Below the pieces are notes generated by a model. That model did not search any database. It was not told where the DNA came from and was given only the letters and a program-made list of their open reading frames with translations. Below are positions 33,379 to 40,109 of a DNA stretch of 64,000 nt, piece after piece. The DNA comes from Oscillospiraceae bacterium (GTDB lineage: Bacteria; Bacillota; Clostridia; Oscillospirales; Oscillospiraceae): the NCBI GenBank assembly GCA_009780235.1, contig WRAK01000001.1, positions 108,911 through 172,910 on the forward strand, written 5' to 3'. Position 1 is the first letter of the stretch. Each line of letters begins with the position of its first letter. The translations under genes and the position numbers were made by a program.

Positions 33379-33772
33379 TTATTTTCACATGGAGATGGCC
33401 GACCATGACATCGGTGCCATCTCCAACTTAGGCCTTGCCCACCTGGGCGATGCCGTATACGAACTCATCATCCGCGCATGGCTTTGCGAACACGGTAAGG
33501 CAACGGCAAAAGGTCTGCACCGTGCCGCCATAAAATACGTAGCCGCCCCCGCCCAAGCCGCCGCCGTGGCGAAGCTTTTGCCGCATCTGACCGAGGCCGA
33601 ACAGGCAGTCTACCGCCGAGGCCGCAATGCCAGAGTGGGCACGGTGCCGCAGAGCGCGAGCTTGGAAGAATATCACGCCGCCACCGGATTTGAGGCCTTG
33701 TTCGGCTACCTGTATCTCAAAGGCGAGATAGTGCGGATTAACGAACTGTTTGGCTTGATGATGACCTCGTAG
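33371..33772 (+). CDS. mrnC: Mini-ribonuclease 3
   Basis: RNase III-fold enzyme without a double-stranded RNA binding domain, which matures 23S rRNA in Firmicutes. The 133-residue protein starts at ATG 33371 inside the ftsK end (8-base overlap), with GAGGAG upstream. The RNase III signature HLGDAVYELIIRAWL lies near residues 20-34 with the catalytic acidic residue, and RGRNAR plus SLEEYHAATGFEALFGYLYL follow. The stop TAG (33770-33772) comes from a GTAGGGCGCG repeat arm, so the last residues abut the element. Confidence 0.95.
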   Translation: MTDYFHMEMADHDIGAISNLGLAHLGDAVYELIIRAWLCEHGKATAKGLHRAAIKYVAAPAQAAAVAKLLPHLTEAEQAVYRRGRNARVGTVPQSASLEEYHAATGFEALFGYLYLKGEIVRINELFGLMMTS

Positions 33773-33844
33773 GGCGCGATGTCCTCATCGCGCCGCGCGC
33801 TGAATCTATGGAGATGCGGCGCGATGAGGACATCGCGCCCTACA
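33769..33844. repeat. paired GTAGGGCGCG...CGCGCCCTACA element
   Basis: Same variant as 5665-5740, with GATGTCCTCATC inner words. It overlaps the mrnC stop codon. Confidence 0.85.
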
Positions 33845-33868
33845 AGGGTGCATCATCAAGGGTGCATC

Positions 33869-33947
33869 GTTGTACGGTGCGGTGTCCCCAACACCCCGCA
33901 CCCCAACACCGCAATACCACGGGGCGTCGAGGACGCCGCCCCCTACA
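33869..33947. repeat. paired element with GGTGTCCCC and GGCGTCGAGGACGCC arms
   Basis: The left arm (TGTACGGTGCGGTGTCC...) is eroded; the right arm GGGGCGTCGAGGACGCCGCC with CCCTACA is intact. About 25 bases separate them. Confidence 0.7.
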
Positions 33948-33965
33948 CGAAGGTCAAGGGCGTGC

Positions 33966-34150
33966 AAAGCCTCCCTCGCTTGCGAGGGAGGTGGCCGCCG
34001 CAAAGCGGCGGACGGAGGGAGCCGCCTTTGACCTTGTAATGCGTGCTGCCTCCCCCAGTCGCCTACGGCGACAGCCCCCTCGTAAACGAGGGGGCCGAAG
34101 GGCAAGGGCATCACCCCGCCCTTCGGGCACCCCTCCAAGGAGGGGAATGT
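33966..34150. repeat. composite palindromic repeat block
   Basis: GCCTCCCTCGC-TTGC-GAGGGAGG, CCGCCGC-AAA-GCGGCGG, CGGAGGGAGCCGCC.., CTCCCCCAGTC, GCCTACGGCGAC, GCCCCCTCG-TAAA-CGAGGGGGC, then CCCTTCGGGC and CCCCTCC-AA-GGAGGGG. It forms, with the two preceding elements, about 380 bases of continuous palindromes between mrnC and rqcH. Confidence 0.8.
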
Positions 34151-34161
34151 AACGCCCGCTC

Positions 34162-34204
34162 CTACTCTACATTCTAAACTCTACATTGCGACCGAAGGGA
34201 GCAA
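34162..34204 (+). repeat. tandem CTACATTCT micro-repeat with ribosome site
   Basis: CTCTACATTCTAAACTCTACATT followed by GCGACCGAAGGGAGC (split at CTACATT/GCGACC). The GCGACCGAAGGGAGC part recurs word for word before cinA at 60516, where it also serves as ribosome binding region. Confidence 0.7.
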
Positions 34205-34206
34205 AC

Positions 34207-35859
34207 ATGCCTCTTGACGCCATATGCCTAACCGCCCTGCTCACCGAACTCCGCCCTGAGCTTGTCGGAGCCAGAGTAGACAAAATCCAACAACCGCAAA
34301 AAGACAAACTCCTGCTCACGCTCCGCGGCAAAGAGCAAGGCGGCAAGCTTCTGCTCACAGCAGGGACGGGCAGCGCGCGGATCCACCTCACGGGGCGGAG
34401 CTTCGAGAACCCGCAAAGCCCGCCCATGTTCTGTATGCTCCTCCGCAAACACCTCACGGGCGCACGTCTTGCGGCTATTGAGCAGCCGCCCTTGGAACGC
34501 GTCGCGCGACTGGTGTTTGACACCTACAACGAACTGGGTGAACCGAGCCGCAAGACGCTGGTTCTCGAACTCCTCGGCAAAAACTGTAACCTCATTCTGG
34601 TAGATGCCGACGATATCATTCTCGATGCCCTCCGCCGCGTAGACGAGGACATGAGCCGCACCCGCCGCATCCTCCCGGGTCTGCGCTACCGTCTCCCGGA
34701 GGCGCAGGGGAAACAGAATCCCTTGGAGGCTGCGGTGGATGATATCCAACCTGACAAACTCTTGGACACGTTCAACGGCCTATCCCCCCTCATCTGCAGA
34801 GAACTGGCCGACAGAACGCCGCCGCAAATCGTAGACTTCTTCACCGCCATCCGAGCAGGGGTGTGGGCACCCTACGAACTCTCGGACGAGTCCGGCCCCG
34901 TGGATTTCAGCTACACGCCAATCCGCAAATACCAATCGGCCAAAGCGGCGAGCTTTTCCGCTCTCCTTGACAACTTCTACGAAACCCGTGACCGCACAGA
35001 GCGGCACCGTGGGCAGACGGGGACGCTTCTGAAAACCGTCACCAACCTCCGAGACCGCACCGCCCGCAAACTCGAAGCCCAGCGGCAGGAACAGGCCGAG
35101 GCCGAGAACAGAGACCGCTTCCGGGAACAGGGCGACCTAATCACCGCCAACCTGCATACAATCAAAAAAGGCCAAGCCGCCCTCACCGCGCAAAATTTCT
35201 ACGACCCCGATGGCGGCGAGATTACCATCCCCCTGGACACCCGAAAAACACCCCAACAAAACGCCGCCGCTTACTATAAACGTTACACGAAAGCCAAAAC
35301 GGCCGAGAAACACCTCGCCGAGCAAATCGCAAAAGGCGAGGGCGAGCTGGATTACCTCAGCAGCGTTCTCGAAGCCATAGCCAGAGCCGAGACCACCGGG
35401 GATGTGGCGCAAATCCGGGAAGAACTGGTAGAGGTCGGCGTCCTGCGGGCGCAGACGGGCGGCAAAAAGCAAAAACCGCTCCCGTCCAAGCCTTTGCAGT
35501 TCGTGTCAAGCACAGGCGTGACCATCTATGCGGGCAAGAACAACCTCCAAAACGACAAACTGACGTTCAAGACCGCCAACCGCCATGACACATGGCTCCA
35601 CGCGCAGAAAATCCATGGTTCCCACGTCATCGTCGCAACAGGCGGGGGAGAGCCGGACGCACAGACGCTGGAAGAAGCGGCGGCCATCGCAGCATGGTAC
35701 TCCCAAGGCCGGGCGGGCGGCCGTGTGCCTGTGGATTACACCTTGGTCAAGCACGTCAAAAAACCAAGCGGCGGCAAACCCGGCGCGGCACACTACGTAA
35801 ATTACAAAACCATAGTCGCCACCCCGGACGAGGTTCTGATGAAACGCTTGCAACAGTAG
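34207..35859 (+). CDS. rqcH: RqcH/NFACT ribosome quality control protein
   Basis: Homologue of Rqc2. It binds the obstructed 50S subunit and directs alanine tailing of stalled peptides; older annotations call it fibronectin-binding protein. The ATG at 34207 has AAGGGAGC upstream; 550 residues. The NFACT-N domain (LLTELRPELVGARVDKIQQP near residues 10-29) is followed by helix-hairpin-helix and long coiled-coil parts near 270-400. The C-terminal NFACT-R domain contains TWLHAQKIHGSHVIV near 465-479. The stop TAG is the start of a GTAGGGCGCG repeat. Confidence 0.95.
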   Translation: MPLDAICLTALLTELRPELVGARVDKIQQPQKDKLLLTLRGKEQGGKLLLTAGTGSARIHLTGRSFENPQSPPMFCMLLRKHLTGARLAAIEQPPLERVARLVFDTYNELGEPSRKTLVLELLGKNCNLILVDADDIILDALRRVDEDMSRTRRILPGLRYRLPEAQGKQNPLEAAVDDIQPDKLLDTFNGLSPLICRELADRTPPQIVDFFTAIRAGVWAPYELSDESGPVDFSYTPIRKYQSAKAASFSALLDNFYETRDRTERHRGQTGTLLKTVTNLRDRTARKLEAQRQEQAEAENRDRFREQGDLITANLHTIKKGQAALTAQNFYDPDGGEITIPLDTRKTPQQNAAAYYKRYTKAKTAEKHLAEQIAKGEGELDYLSSVLEAIARAETTGDVAQIREELVEVGVLRAQTGGKKQKPLPSKPLQFVSSTGVTIYAGKNNLQNDKLTFKTANRHDTWLHAQKIHGSHVIVATGGGEPDAQTLEEAAAIAAWYSQGRAGGRVPVDYTLVKHVKKPSGGKPGAAHYVNYKTIVATPDEVLMKRLQQ

Positions 35860-35931
35860 GGCGCGATGTCCTCATCGCGCTGTGTACCATGCCTGTTAGG
35901 ATTCGGCGCGATGAGGACATCGCGCCCTGCA
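35856..35931. repeat. paired GTAGGGCGCG...CGCGCCCTGCA element
   Basis: Same GATGTCCTCATC variant. The left end gives the rqcH TAG stop; the right end directly precedes the AAAGGAG ribosome site of the next gene. Confidence 0.85.
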
Positions 35932-35946
35932 AAGGAGACACCCATC

Positions 35947-36540
35947 ATGCCAAACATCGAAGTCAGACTAGCCCGCCCCGAGGACGCGGAGGGCATCGCC
36001 GCCCTCTACGCCGAATACGTGGAGACCACCGCGGCCGCCCTCGACCTCGCCGCTCCGACCGCCGCACAGATGGAGCAAAAAATCTGCAACTGCGGCACGA
36101 GCTACCCATTTCTGGTCTGCGAGCGGGACGGTGATATCGTGGCCTACGCTTACGCATTTCGCCGCTTCGAGGAACAGGCGTTTAATTGGAGCGTGTTCGT
36201 CTCTGCCTACTCTGCCGTCTCCATCGACGGCAAAGGCGCAGGCCGCGCGCTCTTAGACGCGCTGGAGGAGACCTTGCGGGCGATGGGTGTTGTGAACATC
36301 TACACCATCGTCATCCACAACGACAAAAGCCAGTATTACCACTTAGCTCGCGGTTTTACTGAGGCGGGGCTACTGCGTGAGGCGGCCTATAAGCAGGGCA
36401 AATGGCGAGACTTGGCCTATTATCAAAAGAGCATTGCTCTCCACGACACAAATCCCGCACCCGTACGCTCGGTTGGTGAGTTGGATGCGAAGGAACTGGA
36501 GAAGATATTTGCCCGCGCAAGACGGGCAATTCGCTTGTAG
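35947..36540 (+). CDS. GNAT family N-acetyltransferase, PAT-like
   Basis: A 197-residue acetyltransferase. The ATG at 35947 follows AAAGGAG by ten bases; the long upstream frame is repeat sequence. The N-terminal IEVRLARPEDAEGIAALYAEYV and VFVSAYSAVSIDGKGAGRALLDALEE near 90-115 match the phosphinothricin acetyltransferase subgroup, with K-G-A-G-R-A as the acetyl-CoA loop. NDKSQYYHLARGFTEAGLL near 135-153 is the usual motif B. The last 30 residues are a basic extension. Substrate is not inferable; such proteins acetylate amino acids or antimetabolites. Confidence 0.88.
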   Translation: MPNIEVRLARPEDAEGIAALYAEYVETTAAALDLAAPTAAQMEQKICNCGTSYPFLVCERDGDIVAYAYAFRRFEEQAFNWSVFVSAYSAVSIDGKGAGRALLDALEETLRAMGVVNIYTIVIHNDKSQYYHLARGFTEAGLLREAAYKQGKWRDLAYYQKSIALHDTNPAPVRSVGELDAKELEKIFARARRAIRL

Positions 36541-36550
36541 AAAACGCAAC

Positions 36551-36580
36551 GAACCCCCGGACAATGGTGTCCGGGGGTTC
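36551..36580. terminator. hairpin between convergent genes
   Basis: GAACCCCCGGACA-ATGG-TGTCCGGGGGTTC, 13-bp perfect stem between the acetyltransferase and the flavin-type oxidase gene. T-runs are weak on both sides. Confidence 0.7.
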
Positions 36581-36587
36581 GCCGGCT

Positions 36588-36983
36588 TTATAGCGTAAAA
36601 TCTTCCGACTCCAACATGCAATAATACCGCCCCTTGTCTGCGGTGAATTTCAAAATGCAATAATCAGGGTCAGCCACGCCGCCTTTGTAGATGCGCTTCA
36701 TGGACGGTGTCCAATGTTTTTGCTTTAGCTCCGGGTCGTTGATAATCTCCATCGTGCCGGACAGCATCACGCCTTTGTAGATGGGCTTGCCGTAGAAATA
36801 GAGACAGGCGTTCGGGTTCTCCCGCCATTGGGCGGTGCGGACGGAGCTGTTGTTGGAGTCGAAGTAGAACACATTGCCCTCACGTTTGGAGACGAGCATG
36901 GCCTTGATGAACGGCTCGGTACCGTCCGTAGAGCCGACGAAGGCGAGCTTTTTGTTCAGGAGCTTGGAGGTTTGTTTGTTCAT
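36588..36983 (-). CDS. pyridoxamine 5'-phosphate oxidase-like split-barrel protein
   Basis: A 131-residue PNPOx-like flavin-binding barrel (general stress protein 26 type). Conserved parts are LAFVGSTDGTEPFIKAML near residues 13-30, GNVFYFDSNNSSVRTAQWREN near 36-56 and YKGVMLSGTMEII near 69-81. FMN or F420-type cofactors are usual in the family, but the reaction is unknown. GGAAAGGAAA precedes the ATG. A terminator from the TM2 gene upstream lies just before it, so it may be transcribed separately. Confidence 0.85.
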   Translation of the reverse strand: MNKQTSKLLNKKLAFVGSTDGTEPFIKAMLVSKREGNVFYFDSNNSSVRTAQWRENPNACLYFYGKPIYKGVMLSGTMEIINDPELKQKHWTPSMKRIYKGGVADPDYCILKFTADKGRYYCMLESEDFTL

Positions 36984-37010
36984 GGGAATGATTTCCTTTC
37001 CGGAAATAAG

Positions 37011-37050
37011 AAAAAACCCCGAATGGCCATGTATGGTTGTCCGGGGTTTG
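37011..37050 (-). terminator. terminator of the TM2 gene
   Basis: AAACCCCG/CGGGGTTT stem extended by imperfect pairs, followed on the minus strand by TTTTTTCTTATTT. Confidence 0.8.
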
Positions 37051-37063
37051 ATTGCGGCAGTTT

Positions 37064-37399
37064 TTATAGATGCAATGCAACATTGTTGAAGTTGAGGTCT
37101 CTAGTCTTCTTTGAGATTGTGAACCAGTCAATGATGGTTAAAACCCCGCACAGACCAAGTGTTAAGAGCTTGAGCACGCCCATACCAATGTCCCCGAGCA
37201 TAAATCTGTCAACGCCCAGCGGACCCAAAAAAATGGAAATCAAAAGCAGAGTTGTAGGGTCTTTTAGTTCAATGGAGGTAAGAAGCATAAACTTATCGTC
37301 GGGTAAAGATTGGATTTTTTCTTTCAGGTACATCATTTTTTCCGGTGGGAAATATTTCTGGTTGGTTAGCATATACATGTCTACTCTTTGCTGATCCAT
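37064..37399 (-). CDS. TM2 domain membrane protein
   Basis: A 111-residue protein with a ~45-residue soluble N-terminus and two helices forming a TM2 domain. The signature LGPLGVDRFMLGDIGMGVLK lies near residues 58-77, followed by LGLCGVLTIIDWFTI. TM2 proteins are small membrane proteins of unknown function that very often accompany DUF2752 genes, and a DUF2752 gene is the next gene upstream. It has its own promoter (37442-37470) overlapping the end of that gene. AGGGAG lies before the ATG. Confidence 0.88.
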   Translation of the reverse strand: MDQQRVDMYMLTNQKYFPPEKMMYLKEKIQSLPDDKFMLLTSIELKDPTTLLLISIFLGPLGVDRFMLGDIGMGVLKLLTLGLCGVLTIIDWFTISKKTRDLNFNNVALHL

Positions 37400-37441
37400 A
37401 ATTTACACTCCCTTTTTTTATCGTTTGTTCGGCTTCTCTAT

Positions 37442-37470
37442 AGTATAGGCCATTGTTCGACAAAAATCAA
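37442..37470 (-). promoter_or_regulatory. promoter of the TM2 gene
   Basis: On the minus strand TTGATT (37470-37465), 17 bases, TATACT (37447-37442). Confidence 0.75.
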
Positions 37471-37490
37471 GGCATTTTTGTAAACAAAAT

Positions 37491-37850
37491 TTATGAAATC
37501 ACGTTGAGCCATAGCCGGATGAGATATATAACAAAGATAAAGGCAGCGGAAGCAATGAGGATTCTGTCCGCTGCATGTTTTTTGATTGGCAGCAAGTCCT
37601 TACATAGAGCAAACGTTAGCACTAAGAATATGGGAATTGTCAGCGGGTGATAGTACCAAGACAGGCGGAAGTCAAGTGACAGTAATGCCAAAGCAGAGCG
37701 AGTTATGCCGCAGGTCGGACACGGAATGCCAAGCAACATCCAAATCGGACAACCGCCCAAAAACCAATATATGGCAGACAGTACAGAGGCGAATACAATC
37801 AAGAGGATTGTGCGAAATGCAATTTTTTTCAAGATGCCGGTGTGTTTCAT
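37491..37850 (-). CDS. DUF2752 membrane protein
   Basis: A 119-residue membrane protein with three hydrophobic segments. The family signature GIPCPTCGITRSALAL lies near residues 42-57, including the paired cysteines. Its ATG overlaps the malQ stop (ATGA), so it is translationally coupled to a glycogen enzyme gene. The family has no known activity but co-occurs with TM2 proteins, as here. This coupling places a membrane protein of unknown role at the end of the glycogen operon. Confidence 0.88.
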   Translation of the reverse strand: MKHTGILKKIAFRTILLIVFASVLSAIYWFLGGCPIWMLLGIPCPTCGITRSALALLSLDFRLSWYYHPLTIPIFLVLTFALCKDLLPIKKHAADRILIASAAFIFVIYLIRLWLNVIS

Positions 37851-39355
37851 AACGGATTATCTCGCCCAAACGCCCTGCTCAACGCCGCATAAAACCCACA
37901 ATCAACGTCCTCCAATGCACCTCCGCGCATCCGAAACCGCCAATTCCCCTCCGCCGTGCCCGGCACATTTGTGCGGGTGTCAGCACCGTAGCCGAGGAGG
38001 TCTTGGACGGGGACAATGACAAGAGACGCGCCGCTCATGTACAGCGTACGCATCCAAGACCTGATGATGGGCGAGTGCGACCCGCCCTGCGTCCAATCCT
38101 CGGTAAAGCCCGTGTAAAACAGAGCCCTATCCCGTTCCTGCGGACGCATCTCGAACATCCATGCCAAGAGGGTAGTGTTGTCATGCGTCCCCGTATAGGC
38201 AACGCTTTTGGGCGGGTAGTTGTGGGGCAGGTGGCGGCCCTCGGCGTCGTCAAAGCCGAATTGCAAGACACGTACACCGGGAAAACCCGTACGTTCAAGG
38301 AGGATTTCGACCCCTTCGTCGATGGTGCCCAGGTCCTCGGCGAACACGGGAAGTTTACCAAGCGCGGCCTCCAAAGCCTCAAACAGAGCAATGCCGGGGC
38401 CCTCTGTCCAAACGCCGCCCTTGCCGTCCGAGCAGTTGGTGGGGATGCGCCAGTAGCGGTCAAAGCCGCGGAAGTGGTCGAGGCGCACACGGTCGAAGCG
38501 TTCCAGCGCGGCGGCCATGCGGTCTATCCACCATTTGTAGCCGTCGGCCGCCATCTGCGGCCAGTTGTAGACGGGGTTGCCCCAGCGTTGACCGTCGGGG
38601 TTAAAATAGTCCGGCGGTGCGCCGCCCACGGCGGGGAAGTTGCCGTCGGCATCCGCCTCAAAGAGCGTGCGGCGGCTCCACACCTCGGCACTATCCTCGG
38701 AGACGTAGATGGGGATGTCGCCGATGAGGGCGATGTCTCGCTCGGCGGCGTGGTGCTTGAGTCTGTGCCATTGCGCGTCGAAAAGCCATTGGACGAAGCG
38801 GTGGAAGTCGATTTCATCGCTGAACGCCGTCCGGGCTTTGTGGGCGGCTTCTGTGTCATAGCGGCGGAGCTTATCATTCGGCCAGTCGTACCAGGGGGCG
38901 TTGTCAAAGTGCCGCTTGAGTACCATGTAGAGGGCGTAGTCGTCCAGCCAAAACGGGTTGAAGTCTGCGTGGGGCTTGTGTTCGAGACGTGCGTAGGCGG
39001 TGCGCAAAAGCGTCCGCTGTTTTTGTTGGACGAGGGGGTAGTCTATGGCGTATTCTCTGAGGCCCGCTCGGCGTTCGGCGAGTTCTTGCTCGGTGATTAG
39101 ACCCATGTCCAACAGCCCCTGCGGGTCGATGAGCATCGGCTCCCCCGCAAATGCGGAGACGCATTTGTAGGGAGAGAAACAGCTTCCCGTGTGTTCCACC
39201 GGGAGCATTTGCCAAGCGTGAAAGCCGGAGCGGGCGAGGAAGTCGATGAAGTCTGTCGCTTCACGCCCCATCGTGCCGATGCCGTCGGGGCCGTGGAGGG
39301 CGGGCAGGGGGAGCAGGACGCCTGCGGAGCGGGTAGGGGGTGTGGGTTGTTGCAT
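37847..39355 (-). CDS. malQ: 4-alpha-glucanotransferase (amylomaltase)
   Basis: GH77 enzyme that transfers alpha-1,4-glucan segments between maltodextrins, releasing glucose. The ATG at 39355 follows AAGGAA; the N-terminal extension of the open frame is repeat-derived and rejected. The 502 residues contain SAGVLLPLPALHGPDGIGTMG near the start, the nucleophile region RLDHFRGF, the acid/base region FAEDLGTID and TGTHDN, all in the expected order. It sits downstream of glgP and complements phosphorolysis of short outer chains. A DUF2752 gene is coupled to its stop. Confidence 0.95.
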   Translation of the reverse strand: MQQPTPPTRSAGVLLPLPALHGPDGIGTMGREATDFIDFLARSGFHAWQMLPVEHTGSCFSPYKCVSAFAGEPMLIDPQGLLDMGLITEQELAERRAGLREYAIDYPLVQQKQRTLLRTAYARLEHKPHADFNPFWLDDYALYMVLKRHFDNAPWYDWPNDKLRRYDTEAAHKARTAFSDEIDFHRFVQWLFDAQWHRLKHHAAERDIALIGDIPIYVSEDSAEVWSRRTLFEADADGNFPAVGGAPPDYFNPDGQRWGNPVYNWPQMAADGYKWWIDRMAAALERFDRVRLDHFRGFDRYWRIPTNCSDGKGGVWTEGPGIALFEALEAALGKLPVFAEDLGTIDEGVEILLERTGFPGVRVLQFGFDDAEGRHLPHNYPPKSVAYTGTHDNTTLLAWMFEMRPQERDRALFYTGFTEDWTQGGSHSPIIRSWMRTLYMSGASLVIVPVQDLLGYGADTRTNVPGTAEGNWRFRMRGGALEDVDCGFYAALSRAFGRDNPL

Positions 39356-39385
39356 GGGGATGTTCCTTTTCAGTATACAGTTCTT

Positions 39386-39545
39386 GTAGGGGCGGCCAAT
39401 GGCCGTCCGTGTCCCAATTCCCCTCCTTGGAGAGGTGCCGCCGTAGGCGGTGGGGTGGTGCCCTGCGTAGGGACGACCGTCTCTCGGTCGTCCGTGCCTT
39501 GGTGCGGGAGGAAACGTGCGGACGACCGAGACGGTCACCCCTATT
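39386..39545. repeat. repeat cluster between malQ and the membrane protein gene
   Basis: Single arm TGTAGGGGCGGCCAATGGCC (39386-39405), module CCCCTCCTTGGAGAGG-TGCCGCCGTAGGCGG (39418-39455), then a paired element with CGACCGTCTCTCGGTCG and CGACCGAGACGGTC arms (39468-39545). The last CCCCTA gives the TAG stop of the neighbouring gene. Confidence 0.8.
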
Positions 39546-40014
39546 CATTGTCTGCTATTACTGAATCTAAAAATAATATGATACGCTCAGCACTTGCTCT
39601 GTTGCTTACGGTAAATCGGTCAGGCTGACCCAGCCAACGAGCTGCACCTGCAGTCCAAACCCTGACTTCATCTACCTCATCTGAATAATATAGCCTCAAT
39701 TCATAACGTGGAGTAGCCATTGTATAGAAAGATTCGCCTCTTGTTTCTGAGATTGGCCATGTGCGCCGCAATTCGTCAAAAATGGTGTGGACGGTTTCTC
39801 TGTCTGTGATTGTCACGATTGACCTCGGTGCGCCTTCTGCGCCGCCGCCCTCTCCGGGATAACGCTCGACGATAACGATCTGCTGTAAATCATCTCTTCC
39901 GCCGGTAACCAGTTGCGGTTGTAATACATAAAAAAGCGCAATGCCGACAAAAACGAGGAGCAAAAATAAAAGCGCGATGAAAACAACTTTTTTTGTTCTC
40001 TTTGTACCTTGCAT
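39541..40014 (-). CDS. single-pass membrane protein, unknown
   Basis: A 157-residue protein. The ATG at 40014 is chosen because AGGAG lies 11 bases upstream; the longer frame runs into glgP. A basic start (MQGTKRTKKVV) precedes one membrane helix (FIALLFLLLVFVGIALFYVL), leaving a ~125-residue acidic domain outside, with alternating beta-strand and helix patterns (SIVTITDRETVHTIFDELRRTW). I do not recognise the family. It lies between glgP and malQ in the glycogen operon, and its TAG stop is in a TAGGGG repeat arm. Function unknown. Confidence 0.7.
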   Translation of the reverse strand: MQGTKRTKKVVFIALLFLLLVFVGIALFYVLQPQLVTGGRDDLQQIVIVERYPGEGGGAEGAPRSIVTITDRETVHTIFDELRRTWPISETRGESFYTMATPRYELRLYYSDEVDEVRVWTAGAARWLGQPDRFTVSNRASAERIILFLDSVIADNE

Positions 40015-40109
40015 TGTACGCTCATCTCCTTTTTGTTCGCTATCAGTCGCACGTATATCATGCGAATATTGTATTGCGATCTGATTCTCTACTCTCATCC
40101 GACCTTCCC

